48,230 bases of DNA from Azoarcus sp. Lineage in GTDB: Bacteria > Pseudomonadota > Gammaproteobacteria > Burkholderiales > Rhodocyclaceae. Both the position numbers and the translations under genes were made by a program. This document shows, piece after piece, positions 6,607 through 15,578 of this stretch. Positions within the stretch are counted from its first letter, which is position 1; every line of letters begins with the position of its first letter. The stretch lies in the NCBI GenBank assembly GCA_030656215.1, contig JAUSOD010000071.1:1-48230 (forward strand), in the 5' to 3' direction. The notes under the pieces were generated by a model that was given only the letters and a program-made list of their open reading frames with translations, made no database searches and was not told the origin of the DNA.

Positions 6607-7650
6607 TCAGCCGACGATACTGTCCTTGTTCTGCGCCCTGATCTTCGCTTCGCTCGCAGACACAATGTTGCGCCGCACGAGGTCGGCCAGGCACTGGTCC
6701 AGCGTTTGCATGCCGACATTCTGGCCGGTCTGGATCGCGGAGTACATCTGCGCGATCTTGTTTTCCCGGATCAGGTTGCGGATCGCAGGGGTGCCGATCA
6801 TGATTTCGTGCGCCGCCACCCGGCCCGAGCCATCCTTGGTCTTGAGCAGGGTTTGCGAAATCACCGCGCGCAGTGATTCCGACAGCATGGAGCGCACCAT
6901 GTCCTTTTCTGCCGCAGGGAAGACGTCGACGATACGGTCGATGGTCTTGGCCGCAGACGAGGTGTGCAACGTGCCAAACACCAGGTGACCGGTTTCGGCT
7001 GCGGTCAGGGCCAGGCGGATGGTTTCGAGGTCGCGCATTTCGCCCACCAGGATCACGTCCGGATCTTCACGCAGCGAGGCGCGCAGTGCGTTGCTGAAGG
7101 ACATCGTGTCGCGGTGTACTTCACGCTGGTTGATCAGGCAGCGCTTGGACTCATGCACGAACTCGATCGGGTCCTCGACGGTCAGGATGTGGCCGTACTC
7201 TTTCTCATTGACGTAATCCACCATCGCAGCGAGCGTGGTCGACTTGCCCGACCCGGTGGGGCCGGTCACCAGCACGATGCCGCGCGGCTGGTCGGCAATG
7301 TCCCGGAAAATTTTCGGGCAGTTGAGCTCCTCGAGCGTCAGCACCTTGGACGGAATGGTCCGGAACACCGCGCTGGCACCACGGTTCTGGTTGAACGCAT
7401 TGACCCGGAAGCGGGCGAGGTTGGGAATCGCGAACGAGAAATCGCACTCCCAGGTTTCCTCGTACTGCTTGCGCTGCCCGTCGTTCATGATGTCGTACAC
7501 CATGGCGTGGACATCCTTGTGTTCCATCGGCGGCAGGTTGATCCGGCGTACGTCGCCGTGCACCCGGATCATGGGCGGCAGGCCGGCCGAAAGGTGAAGG
7601 TCGGAGGCCTTGTTCTTGACCGCGAAGGCAAGCAGTTCTGTGATGTCCAT
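6607..7650 (-). CDS. pilT: Type IV pilus retraction ATPase PilT
   Basis: 347 residues, the family's usual length. This is the main retraction motor for twitching motility and pilus-dependent DNA uptake. Seen: SDLHLSAGLPPM at the start, Walker A GPTGSGKST (130-138), Asp box TVEDPIEFVHESK, Walker B DVILVGEMRD (198-207), His box ETGHLVFGTLHT, and the C-terminal AIRNLIRENK motif needed for retraction. The gene is divergent from yggS, with about 100 bases between the start codons, and is followed by pilU. Confidence 0.97.
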   Translation of the reverse strand: MDITELLAFAVKNKASDLHLSAGLPPMIRVHGDVRRINLPPMEHKDVHAMVYDIMNDGQRKQYEETWECDFSFAIPNLARFRVNAFNQNRGASAVFRTIPSKVLTLEELNCPKIFRDIADQPRGIVLVTGPTGSGKSTTLAAMVDYVNEKEYGHILTVEDPIEFVHESKRCLINQREVHRDTMSFSNALRASLREDPDVILVGEMRDLETIRLALTAAETGHLVFGTLHTSSAAKTIDRIVDVFPAAEKDMVRSMLSESLRAVISQTLLKTKDGSGRVAAHEIMIGTPAIRNLIRENKIAQMYSAIQTGQNVGMQTLDQCLADLVRRNIVSASEAKIRAQNKDSIVG

Positions 7651-7708
7651 GGTGTCGGCGCTGACGTGCGTGAGGGTTGGCGTCCCGGGCCACCGGCAGG
7701 GCCGGTGC

Positions 7709-7714
7709 TATACT
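7709..7714 (+). promoter_or_regulatory. Possible -10 element for yggS
   Basis: TATACT lies 37 bases before the yggS start codon in the divergent pilT-yggS gap. No good -35 box is present at the right distance, so this is only a candidate. Confidence 0.35.
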
Positions 7715-7751
7715 TTCGGCGCATTGCTCCGATAGAAGAGGCACCAGCAAT

Positions 7752-8441
7752 ATGACATCAATCTCCGCCAACTTGCAAGCTGTTGCGGCACGTATTGCTG
7801 CAGCGGCGCTTGCGGCCGGGCGAGATCCCGCATCGATCGCACTGCTGGCGGTCAGCAAGACCAGGCCCGCGGAAGACGTGCGCGCGGCGGCCCTTGCCGG
7901 GCAGACCGCGTTTGGTGAGAACTACGTCCAGGAGGGCGTAGACAAGATCGACGCTTTGCGTGGGCTTGCGCTGGAGTGGCACTTCATCGGGCCGCTGCAG
8001 AGCAACAAGACGCGCGCGGTGGCACAGGCCTTCGACTGGGTGCATGGCATCGAACGGCTGAAGATCGCCGAGCGCCTGTCTGCACAGCGCGACGTACACC
8101 TGCCGCCACTTCAGGTCTGTATCCAGGTCAATGTCAGCGGCGAACTGAGCAAGAGCGGCGTTGCACCGGGCGATGCGGCTGCGCTGGCGCGCGCGGTGGC
8201 GGGTTTGCCGCGACTGCAGCTGCGTGGGCTGATGTGCATTCCGGAGCCCTCCGAGGATGAGGCCCTGTTGCGCACCCGGTTTGCCACCCTGCGCCGCCTG
8301 AAGGATGAGCTGGTGGAGGGTGGCCTGATGCTCGACACCCTGTCGATGGGCATGTCTCACGATCTCGAACTGGCCATCGCCGAGGGGGCGACCATGGTCC
8401 GGGTGGGAACGGCGATATTTGGCGAGAGGCGTCAGCTGTAA
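7752..8441 (+). CDS. yggS: PLP homeostasis protein YggS (PLPBP)
   Basis: 229 residues. A single-domain TIM-barrel pyridoxal phosphate carrier of the YggS/PROSC family; no enzyme reaction is known, and it buffers PLP and affects amino-acid pools. Seen: LLAVSKTRPAEDV with the PLP lysine at 36, the same position as in E. coli, FGENYVQEG, WHFIGPLQSNKTR, and the C-terminal SMGMSHDLELAIAEGATMVRVGTAIFG phosphate-binding region. The ATG at 7752 is chosen over an upstream in-frame start because it gives this numbering. proC and yggT follow, the common order in proteobacteria. Confidence 0.93.
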   Translation: MTSISANLQAVAARIAAAALAAGRDPASIALLAVSKTRPAEDVRAAALAGQTAFGENYVQEGVDKIDALRGLALEWHFIGPLQSNKTRAVAQAFDWVHGIERLKIAERLSAQRDVHLPPLQVCIQVNVSGELSKSGVAPGDAAALARAVAGLPRLQLRGLMCIPEPSEDEALLRTRFATLRRLKDELVEGGLMLDTLSMGMSHDLELAIAEGATMVRVGTAIFGERRQL

Positions 8442-8534
8442 GGCGGGCCGCGTGTGCCGCACTCGGTGGCGCAATCTGTGTCTCAGTCTTTTTTGTACCT
8501 CATGCTTCACTCCTAATTCTTGTGGCTGGAAAAA

Positions 8535-9359
8535 ATGAAAATCAGCTTTCTCGGGGGCGGCAACATGGCCGCGGCATTGATCGGCGGCATGGTCGAGCGC
8601 GGCTTTGCGCGTGATGACATCCAGGTCATCGAGCTCAGCGAGGCCAACCGTGCGCAGTTGTCCAACCGCTTCGGGGTTCGCGCGACGGCCGCGGCGGATG
8701 CGCAGGCATTGGCCTGCGATGTGCTGGTGCTGGCGGTCAAGCCGCAGCAGATGAAGGCGGCGCTTGCGCCACTGGCCGCCAGGCTGGCTGGCCAACTGGT
8801 GATCAGTATCGCCGCCGGCCTGCGCCTGGTCGACCTCGGGCGCTGGCTCGGGGCGGACGGGCAGTCCTATACCCGCATGGTGCGCTGCATGCCGAACACG
8901 CCGGCCTTGATCGGTGCCGGGGTGACCGGGCTGTTTGCCGATCCGTCGGTCGATGCCGGGGGGCGCGATGCGGCCGAACGTATCCTGGCGGCGGTCGGCA
9001 GCACGGTGTGGATTGCCGATGAGGCGCAGATGGATGCGGTGACCGGTGTGTCCGGCAGTGGTCCCGCCTATGTGTTCCACTTCATCGAAGCGCTCGAGGC
9101 GGCGGGGCGCGCACAGGGTTTCGACCAAACGACGGCGCGCAAGCTGGCGATCGATACCGTGCTCGGTGCGGCCCGGCTCGCTGCCGGCTCCGACGAGTCG
9201 CCCGCCGTGCTGCGCGAACGGGTGACCTCGAAGGGGGGGACCACCGAAGCCGCGCTGGCGCATCTGGCCGCTGCCGGCTGGCACGACACGCTGCTTGCGG
9301 CGGTTGCGGCGGCCACTGCGCGCGGTGCCGAACTCGGCGACCAACTCGGCAAGGACTGA
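8535..9359 (+). CDS. proC: Pyrroline-5-carboxylate reductase
   Basis: 274 residues. Catalyses the last step of proline synthesis, reducing pyrroline-5-carboxylate to proline with NAD(P)H in the cytoplasm. Seen: the nucleotide-binding start KISFLGGGNMAAALIGG, VLAVKPQQMK, MVRCMPNTPALIGAG, and the signature GVSGSGPAYVFHFIEAL with the C-terminal SKGGTTEAAL substrate region. The start at 8535 places the glycine motif at the N-terminus; an upstream TTG would add five residues. The yggT start follows 4 bases after the stop, suggesting co-transcription. Confidence 0.95.
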   Translation: MKISFLGGGNMAAALIGGMVERGFARDDIQVIELSEANRAQLSNRFGVRATAAADAQALACDVLVLAVKPQQMKAALAPLAARLAGQLVISIAAGLRLVDLGRWLGADGQSYTRMVRCMPNTPALIGAGVTGLFADPSVDAGGRDAAERILAAVGSTVWIADEAQMDAVTGVSGSGPAYVFHFIEALEAAGRAQGFDQTTARKLAIDTVLGAARLAAGSDESPAVLRERVTSKGGTTEAALAHLAAAGWHDTLLAAVAAATARGAELGDQLGKD

Positions 9360-9363
9360 ACAC

Positions 9364-9945
9364 ATGCTCGCCAACGTGCTTTTGCTGATCATCAATACCG
9401 TGATCGGCTTCATTACCCTGATGCTGCTCGCCCGCTTTTTCATGCAGTGGCAGCGGGTGTCGTTCCGCAATCAGATCGGACAGTTCGTGGTCACCACTAC
9501 CGACTGGCTGGTGAAACCGCTGCGCCGCTTCGTGCCCGGCCTGTTCGGCCTCGACATGGCCAGCCTGCTGCCAGCGTGGGTGTTCCAGGCCCTGCTCGTG
9601 TTCATCGAGTTGGCCATCCGCGAGGTGGCCCTGACCGGTGGTGCGGTGGGGGTGTTGCTCGGGGTGTGGGGCCTGGGGCTGGTCGAACTGCTGCGGATGA
9701 TCGTCTATCTGATCTTCGCCGTGGTACTGATCTCGGCCGTGTTGTCCTGGGTCAGCCCGCATGCGCCGGCCGCGCCGGTATTCCATTCGCTGGCGGCGCC
9801 CTTCCTGCGCCCTTTCCGCCGCGTGGTGCCGACGATTTCAGGTGTCGACCTGTCGCCACTGGCGCTGCTGCTGGTGTTGCAGATCCTGCTGATGGTGCTG
9901 GGCGGTCTGCGCGGCAGTTTTGCGCCCTTGCTGTTCGGCGTATGA
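9364..9945 (+). CDS. yggT: YggT-family integral membrane protein
   Basis: 193 residues with two YggT repeats, each of two membrane helices. Landmarks are LLIINTVIGFITLMLLARFFMQW at the start, then VEILLRMIVYL-like and VVLISAVLSWVSPHAPAAP, and a late LLLVLQILLMVLGG. The family is linked to osmotic or ion stress and, in related organisms, to cell-envelope functions; the mechanism is unknown. It starts 4 bases after proC and is followed after 21 bases by a DUF167 gene. Confidence 0.88.
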   Translation: MLANVLLLIINTVIGFITLMLLARFFMQWQRVSFRNQIGQFVVTTTDWLVKPLRRFVPGLFGLDMASLLPAWVFQALLVFIELAIREVALTGGAVGVLLGVWGLGLVELLRMIVYLIFAVVLISAVLSWVSPHAPAAPVFHSLAAPFLRPFRRVVPTISGVDLSPLALLLVLQILLMVLGGLRGSFAPLLFGV

Positions 9946-9966
9946 GCATGCCGTCGGTGCGCCTCG

Positions 9967-10263
9967 ATGAGTGACTGGTTGCGCGAGGCGGCCGATGGCA
10001 GTCTGGTGCTGACGCTCCATATCCAGCCGGGCGCAAAGCAGACTGGCTTTGCCGGGCTGCACGGTGAGGCGATGAAAATCCGCCTTGCCGCCCCGCCCGT
10101 CGATGGCAAGGCCAATGCAGCCTTGTGTGCCTTTCTCGCCGACTTCTGCGCGGTGCCGAAGTCGGCGGTCACGCTGATCAGCGGCGAAACCTCGCGCGCG
10201 AAACGGGTGCGAGTGGCGGGCGCGACGCCCGGTGTGACCGGGCGTCTGCGCGATCAGGCGTGA
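9967..10263 (+). CDS. yggU: DUF167 / YggU-family protein
   Basis: 98 residues. A small conserved protein of unknown function. The family hallmark is HIQPGAKQTGFAG followed by KIRLAAPPVDGKANAALCAFLA and VTLISGETSRAKRVRV. It is the last gene of the yggS-proC-yggT-yggU run. Its last 10 bases overlap the 3' end of the convergent pyrC', so no terminator separates the two operons. Confidence 0.88.
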   Translation: MSDWLREAADGSLVLTLHIQPGAKQTGFAGLHGEAMKIRLAAPPVDGKANAALCAFLADFCAVPKSAVTLISGETSRAKRVRVAGATPGVTGRLRDQA

Positions 10264-11540
10264 TCGATCGCAAACATCAACTGACCTTCGACCAGGGTGT
10301 AGCGGACCTGTCCCGGGAGCTCGAGGCCGAGGAAGGCGGTGTTCTTGCCCTGACTCCTGAGTGTGTCGCGGCTGATGCGAACCTGTGCTGCGGGGTCGAA
10401 GATACAGACGTCGGCGCGGGCACCGACCGAGAGGTGGCCAGCCTTGGTGATGCCGACGATACGGGCGGCATCGGAGGTGACGCGGGCGAGGCCGTCAAGC
10501 AGTGACAAGCCCGATGCGGCAGCCCATTTCAGCGTCAGTGGCAGCAGCAGTTCGAGCCCGGTGGCACCCGGCTCGGATTCGCTGAAGGGCGTGAGCTTGC
10601 CGTCGTCGTCCACCGGGGTGTGGTCCGAGCACAGCGCGTTGATGCGGCCCTCGGCGAGGCCGCGGCACAGGGCTTCGCGGTCGCGCTGGCTGCGCAGCGG
10701 CGGCACCAGATGGCAGTTGGCGTTGAAGTAGCCGATGTCCATGTCGGACAGATGCAGGTGGTTGATCGACACGTCGCAGGTGACATCCATACCTTCGGCA
10801 CGCGCCTGCTCGATCAGGCGCAGGCCGTCGGCGCTGGACAGGCGGGTGATGTGGAGCCGCGCGCCGGTGATCTTTGCCAGTTGCAGATAGGTGAACAGCG
10901 CCACTGTCTCTGCTGCGACCGGAATGCCGGGCAGGCCGAGACGGGTGGCGACTTCGCCGTCGTGGGCATAACCGCCGCGCGACAGAAAGGGCGCGATCGG
11001 TTGCAGCCAGACGCGAAAGTCGAAGGTCGCCGCATACTGCATCGCACGCATCAGCACGGTGTTGTCGAGAATGGGCACATTGGCCTGGGAGAAGGCGACG
11101 CAGCCGGCCTCGACCAGTTCGGCCATCTCCGACAGACGCTCGCCTTTCAGGCCCAGGGTCAGCGCACCGACCGGATAGACGTGGGCACGGTTGAGCTTCT
11201 TCGCGCGGTAGCACAGCATCTCGACCAGTCCGGGTTCGTCCAGCACCGGGTCGGTGTCGGGCGGGATCGCCAGGCTGGTGACGCCGCCGGCCATGGCGGC
11301 GTCCATTTCGGACTCAAGCGTGGCGCGGTATTCGAAGCCGGGTTCGCGCAGGCGGGCAGCGAGATCGATCAGCCCGGGGGCCACCACCAGCCCGGTGGCG
11401 TCGATCGTGCGCGCGTCGACGAAGCCGTCGGGCGCGTGACCGAGTGCGGCGATCTTGCCGTCGGCGATGTATACGTCCTGGATGCGGTCGGTCTGGTTTG
11501 CCGGATCGATCACCCGGCCGTTGGCAATGCGGATCTTCAT
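10254..11540 (-). CDS. pyrC': Dihydroorotase-like PyrC', non-catalytic
   Basis: 428 residues, class I dihydroorotase fold. The zinc motif DxHxH is replaced by D59-L-A-A-R in PGLIDLAARLREPG, and later metal-ligand positions are also altered (SINHLHL, NANCHLVPPL). CSDHTPVDDD keeps the acidic loop. Known: in Pseudomonas, inactive PyrC' (PyrX) binds aspartate transcarbamoylase and is needed for its assembly. The gene directly follows pyrB with a 10-base gap, the same arrangement. Inference: a structural ATCase subunit, with an active dihydroorotase encoded elsewhere. Confidence 0.88.
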   Translation of the reverse strand: MKIRIANGRVIDPANQTDRIQDVYIADGKIAALGHAPDGFVDARTIDATGLVVAPGLIDLAARLREPGFEYRATLESEMDAAMAGGVTSLAIPPDTDPVLDEPGLVEMLCYRAKKLNRAHVYPVGALTLGLKGERLSEMAELVEAGCVAFSQANVPILDNTVLMRAMQYAATFDFRVWLQPIAPFLSRGGYAHDGEVATRLGLPGIPVAAETVALFTYLQLAKITGARLHITRLSSADGLRLIEQARAEGMDVTCDVSINHLHLSDMDIGYFNANCHLVPPLRSQRDREALCRGLAEGRINALCSDHTPVDDDGKLTPFSESEPGATGLELLLPLTLKWAAASGLSLLDGLARVTSDAARIVGITKAGHLSVGARADVCIFDPAAQVRISRDTLRSQGKNTAFLGLELPGQVRYTLVEGQLMFAIDHA

Positions 11541-11550
11541 CGAATCTTCC

Positions 11551-12510
11551 TTACTGGCCGGCGAGCATGCTCATGACCGCCATGCGAACGGCGATACCGA
11601 AAGTGACCTGGGGCAGGATCACCGCCTGCGCGCCGTCGGCGACCGCGGATTCGATCTCGACGCCGCGGTTCATCGGTCCGGGGTGCATCACGATTGCGTC
11701 GGGTTTGGCGAGCGCGAGTTTTTCCGCGGTGAGGCCCCACACTTTGTAGAACTCCTGCGGCGTCGGCAGCAGCGCGCCGTTCATGCGTTCGTTCTGGAGG
11801 CGCAGCATCATCACCACGTCGACTCCGCGCAGGCCTTCGCTCATGTCGTGGAACACGCGCACACCGAGCTTCTCGATCTCGGTCGGGAGCAGGGTCTTGG
11901 GGCCGATCACGCGGACTTCGGGCACGCCCAGCGTGGTCAGGGCGGCGATCTGCGAGCGGGCCACGCGCGAGTGCAGCACGTCGCCGACGATGGCGATGGT
12001 GAGTTGGGTGAAGTCGCGCTTGTAGTGGCGGATGGTGTACATGTCGAGCAAGCCCTGGGTCGGGTGTGCATGACGACCATCGCCGGCATTGATGACGTGG
12101 ATGTGGTCGCGGCCGGTGGCCTGCAGATGCTGCGCGATCAGCACCGGTGCCCCACTGGCCGCGTGGCGCACCACGAACATGTCGGCCTGCATCGCGCACA
12201 GGTTGTCCACTGTGTCGAGCAGGCTCTCGCCCTTGGTGGTCGAGCTGGTCGATACGTTGAGATTCACCACGTCGGCCGACAGGCGTTTGGCAGCAATTTC
12301 GAAGGTGGTGCGGGTGCGGGTCGAGTTCTCGAAAAACAGGTTGAAGATGCTCTTTCCGCGCAGGATGGGCAGCTTCTTTACCTCGCGCTCGGCGACCTCG
12401 GTGAAGGGTGTGGCGTTGTCGAGAATCGCGTTGAGAACATCGCGTGGCAGGCCGTCCAGCGTGAGCAGGTGCTGCAGCTCACCGTTTTTGTTGAGCTGGG
12501 GATTACGCAT
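11551..12510 (-). CDS. pyrB: Aspartate carbamoyltransferase catalytic subunit
   Basis: 319 residues. Joins carbamoyl phosphate and aspartate to form carbamoyl aspartate, the first committed step of pyrimidine synthesis. Seen: the carbamoyl-phosphate loop [21 protein letters not shown] with the catalytic loop Lys, HPTQGLLDM, and late [13 protein letters not shown]. No regulatory pyrI gene follows; pyrC' does, which fits the class A dodecameric ATCase of pseudomonads. The start overlaps the pyrR end by 8 bases. Confidence 0.96.
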   Translation of the reverse strand: MRNPQLNKNGELQHLLTLDGLPRDVLNAILDNATPFTEVAEREVKKLPILRGKSIFNLFFENSTRTRTTFEIAAKRLSADVVNLNVSTSSTTKGESLLDTVDNLCAMQADMFVVRHAASGAPVLIAQHLQATGRDHIHVINAGDGRHAHPTQGLLDMYTIRHYKRDFTQLTIAIVGDVLHSRVARSQIAALTTLGVPEVRVIGPKTLLPTEIEKLGVRVFHDMSEGLRGVDVVMMLRLQNERMNGALLPTPQEFYKVWGLTAEKLALAKPDAIVMHPGPMNRGVEIESAVADGAQAVILPQVTFGIAVRMAVMSMLAGQ

Positions 12511-13003
12511 CGATCAACCTCAGGTTCAGCGAGCCGTCTTCGTCGCGCTCGAGTTGCAGGTTCTGCGACGTGGGCAGCGGTTCGGGCAGGTAAAGGGCGC
12601 AGTAGGTAGCCGCGATCGGAAGTTCGCGTCCGCCGCGGTCGATCAGCACCGCAAGGCCAACGCTGGCCGGGCGGCCGTAGTCGAACAACTCGTTGATCGC
12701 GGCACGGGTGGTGCGGCCGGTGTACAGCACGTCATCGACGATGATCACCGGTGCGTTTTCGACGTTGAACGGAATCTCGGTGCGCTGCGGTTTGGTATGC
12801 AGGCCCTTGGCCGCATAGTCGTCACGATAGAAGGACACGTCGATGGCGCCCAGCGGCTGGGTGATGCCAAGTAGCGCGTGCAGACGCTCGGCCAGCCACA
12901 GGCCGCCGGTGCGGATGCCCACCAGGGTGGTGGCGGGCGAGACATGGGGTCGCATCTGCTCGGCAAGCTGCCGGCACAGCGCTTCTGCGTCAAGACTTTG
13001 CAT
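12503..13003 (-). CDS. pyrR: PyrR: uracil phosphoribosyltransferase / pyr regulator
   Basis: 166 residues. A type I PRTase fold with the PRPP loop [17 protein letters not shown] and the earlier [13 protein letters not shown]. In Bacillus this protein is an RNA-binding attenuator of the pyr operon; in Gram-negative bacteria the regulatory role is less certain and some copies are only enzymes. No attenuator with a terminator is evident just ahead of pyrB, because pyrR overlaps pyrB by 8 bases. The start overlaps the ruvX end by 14 bases. Confidence 0.92.
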   Translation of the reverse strand: MQSLDAEALCRQLAEQMRPHVSPATTLVGIRTGGLWLAERLHALLGITQPLGAIDVSFYRDDYAAKGLHTKPQRTEIPFNVENAPVIIVDDVLYTGRTTRAAINELFDYGRPASVGLAVLIDRGGRELPIAATYCALYLPEPLPTSQNLQLERDEDGSLNLRLIDA

Positions 13004-13481
13004 GTTGGATCGAGTCCAGGAAGTGTTGCAGGATCAGTTGGGCGGCGACCGCATCGAGCTGGTTCTTGCGCTCGCGCCAGTTGCCGATGCCGGCATCGCG
13101 CAGCCGACTCTCGGCTTCGGCTGACGACAGGCGCTCGTCGGCGAGCATGACCGGCAAGCTGAAACGGCCATTGAGCTGGTTGGCAAAACGGCGGCAGCGG
13201 GGGCCGAGTTCGTGTTCGCTACCGTCGAGGTGCAGCGGCAGGCCGACGACCAGCGCCACCGGTTGCCACTCTGCGATCAGGCTTGCAATTGCGGCGAAGC
13301 GTGCTGCGCCGGACTCCTCGTGAACCGTGATCAGTGCCCTGGCTTCGCGGGTTTCGAGCTCGCCGGTGGCGACCCCGATGCGCGCAAGACCGAAATCGAA
13401 GCCCATCAGGCTGCCGCGTGCCGGCAGGTCGGGCGACGCCGGGCGTGCGGGCAGCATTGCAGCTGCCGCCGGTTCAGGCAT
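12990..13481 (-). CDS. ruvX: RuvX (YqgF) putative Holliday junction resolvase / rRNA-processing nuclease
   Basis: 163 residues from the ATG at 13481. An RNase H-like fold. Seen: [14 protein letters not shown] with the first Asp, [28 protein letters not shown], and [17 protein letters not shown] with the last Asp. E. coli YqgF processes the 16S rRNA 5' end, and a resolvase role is also proposed. About 20 alanine- and proline-rich residues precede the fold, longer than usual; a shorter start is possible at the Met of LMGFDF. It overlaps yqgE by 8 bases. Confidence 0.9.
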   Translation of the reverse strand: MPEPAAAAMLPARPASPDLPARGSLMGFDFGLARIGVATGELETREARALITVHEESGAARFAAIASLIAEWQPVALVVGLPLHLDGSEHELGPRCRRFANQLNGRFSLPVMLADERLSSAEAESRLRDAGIGNWRERKNQLDAVAAQLILQHFLDSIQHAKS

Positions 13482-14040
13482 GTCCGACGACCTCGCTGAG
13501 CTTGGCAAAGTCGATCCCGAGCACCTGCATTGCGGCAACCAGACGCTCTTCGGGGGGGAGGTCGAACACGATGGCCATGTCTGCCGGCACCGTCAGCCAG
13601 GCGTTGTCGACGAGTTCCTGCTCGAGCTGGCCGGCAGCCCAGCCGGCGTAACCGAGACTGACGAGCACTTCGCGGGGCTCACCGGTGGTGCCGATCGCCT
13701 GCAGGATGTCGCGACTGCTGGTGAGGCCGACTTCATCATTGACGCGCAGGGTCGAATGCCAGTCGCCGCCCGGGCGGTGCAGCACGAAGCCGCGGTCGGT
13801 CTGCACGGGGCCGCCGAAGTAGACCGGCTGACCGCCGAAACCTTCGGCCTCCAGCGGCAGCTCCACCCGTTCGAACAGGGTCGCGAGCGTCATGTCGATC
13901 GGCCGGTTCACGATCACGCCGAGTGCGCCCTGCTCGTTGTGTTCGGCGATGTAGGTGAGCGTGCGCGCGAAATGCGGATCGGTCATGCTGGGCATGGCGA
14001 TCAGGAAGTGGTGGGTGAGGTTGCTCGAGACGGTATCCAT
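13474..14040 (-). CDS. yqgE: YqgE/AlgH family protein (UPF0301)
   Basis: 188 residues. A conserved cytoplasmic protein of unknown biochemical function. Seen: [65 protein letters not shown] and NAWLTVPAD, all family signatures. It heads the yqgE-ruvX-pyrR-pyrB-pyrC' run, and yqgE-ruvX adjacency is widespread. The start is clear. The divergent photolyase begins about 100 bases away. Confidence 0.93.
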   Translation of the reverse strand: MDTVSSNLTHHFLIAMPSMTDPHFARTLTYIAEHNEQGALGVIVNRPIDMTLATLFERVELPLEAEGFGGQPVYFGGPVQTDRGFVLHRPGGDWHSTLRVNDEVGLTSSRDILQAIGTTGEPREVLVSLGYAGWAAGQLEQELVDNAWLTVPADMAIVFDLPPEERLVAAMQVLGIDFAKLSEVVGHA

Positions 14041-14137
14041 GTGTTTATTTTACGCCAGCACTGCACTGCTTGCGCGTGGAACCTCGCAAGCGGACAGGGC
14101 TCATAATGCACTCCACATCCTGACCCCACGATCTTTC

Positions 14138-15577
14138 ATGCGCACTGCACTGGTATGGTTCCGCCGCGACCTTCGCCACTTCGATCACGCTGCTTTGCAC
14201 CACGCGCTGCGCAATGCGCAACGCGTGTATTGCGTGTTTGTGTTCGACCGCGACATCCTTGATGCCTTGCCGGGGCGAAAGGACCGCCGGGTGGAGTTTA
14301 TCCGGCACAGCGTGAGCGAGCTCGATGACGCGCTCGATGCGCTGTCGCGCAAGGCGGGCGGCGCGGGGGCCGGGTTGCTGGTGCGCCATGACCGGGCGGT
14401 GGAGGTGATTCCGCAGCTGGCCCGAGAGCTCGGGGTCGACCAGGTGCTTGCCAACCGCGATTACGAGCCGGCCGCCATCGAGCGTGACAGCCGGGTTGCA
14501 CAGGCCTTGGCCGACCAGGGCATCGGCTTCGTCGATTTCAAGGATCAGGTGATTTTCGAGCGGGACGAGGTGCTCACTCAGGTGGGCAAGCCGTTCAGCG
14601 TGTTCACCCCGTACAAGAACGCCTGGTTGAAAAAGCTCGATGCTTTTTTCGTCAGTGCCTACCCGGTGGAGAAATACGCTGCCCGTCTGGCACCCCGGTT
14701 GGCCGGCGAGGGTGTGCCCGATCTTGCCGCGCTCGGTTTCGAGGCGAGCAATCTCGCCGAGTTGCGCATGCCGCTCGGGATGTCCGGCGGGCGGGCGCTG
14801 TTTGACGATTTCCGTGGCCGGATCGACCGCTACAAGCGCACGCGCGATTTTCCGGCGGTGAAGGGGGTCTCCTACCTGTCCGCCCATCTGCGCTTCGGCA
14901 CGATGTCTGTACGCGAGCTCGCCGCAGCGGCCTGGCAGCACGGCGGCGAGGGCGCAGAAACCTGGCTCAACGAGCTGGTCTGGCGCGATTTCTACCACAT
15001 GATCCTGTGGCACCACCCGCGTGTGGTCGGTGCGGCGTTCAAGCCCGAGTTCGAGCGCGTGCAGTGGGACGATGCGCCCGAACTGTTTGCCGCCTGGTGC
15101 GAGGCACGCACCGGTTATCCTCTGGTGGATGCGGCGATGCGCCAGCTGAACCGGACCGGCTATATGCACAACCGTCTGCGCATGGTGGTGGCCTCGTTCC
15201 TGACCAAGGATCTGGGGATAGACTGGCGACTGGGGGAACGCTATTTCGCCGATCAGCTCATTGATTTCGACCTTGCCGCGAACAACGGCGGCTGGCAGTG
15301 GGCTGCGTCGACCGGTTGCGATGCGCAGCCCTGGTTCAGAATTTTCAATCCGGTGACGCAGTCCGAGCGCTTCGATCCCGAGGGCCGCTTCATTCGGCGT
15401 TACCTGCCCGAACTCGAAGCGGTGCCGGACAAGTTCATCCATGCGCCGTGGACCATGGGCGGGATCGATCAGGCCGCCGCACGCGTACGGATCGGGTTTG
15501 ATTACCCGGGGCCGGTGGTCGATCATGCGCTTGCCCGCGAACGTACGCTTGCCCGCTTCGGGGTCACCAGGGCCTGA
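14138..15577 (+). CDS. phrB: Deoxyribodipyrimidine photolyase (class I)
   Basis: 479 residues. Light-driven repair of cyclobutane pyrimidine dimers with FAD and an antenna cofactor. Seen: the start ALVWFRRDLRHFDHAAL, the FAD-binding domain with WLNELVWRDFYHMIL, GYPLVDAAMRQLNRTGYMHNR and RMVVASFLTKDLGIDW, and the signature NNGGWQWAASTGCDAQPWFR. The ATG at 14138 gives the normal N-terminus; an upstream start would add 61 non-homologous residues. CATAAT at 14102 could be a -10. The stop is one base from the convergent chpA stop. Confidence 0.95.
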   Translation: MRTALVWFRRDLRHFDHAALHHALRNAQRVYCVFVFDRDILDALPGRKDRRVEFIRHSVSELDDALDALSRKAGGAGAGLLVRHDRAVEVIPQLARELGVDQVLANRDYEPAAIERDSRVAQALADQGIGFVDFKDQVIFERDEVLTQVGKPFSVFTPYKNAWLKKLDAFFVSAYPVEKYAARLAPRLAGEGVPDLAALGFEASNLAELRMPLGMSGGRALFDDFRGRIDRYKRTRDFPAVKGVSYLSAHLRFGTMSVRELAAAAWQHGGEGAETWLNELVWRDFYHMILWHHPRVVGAAFKPEFERVQWDDAPELFAAWCEARTGYPLVDAAMRQLNRTGYMHNRLRMVVASFLTKDLGIDWRLGERYFADQLIDFDLAANNGGWQWAASTGCDAQPWFRIFNPVTQSERFDPEGRFIRRYLPELEAVPDKFIHAPWTMGGIDQAAARVRIGFDYPGPVVDHALARERTLARFGVTRA

Positions 15578-15578
15578 G

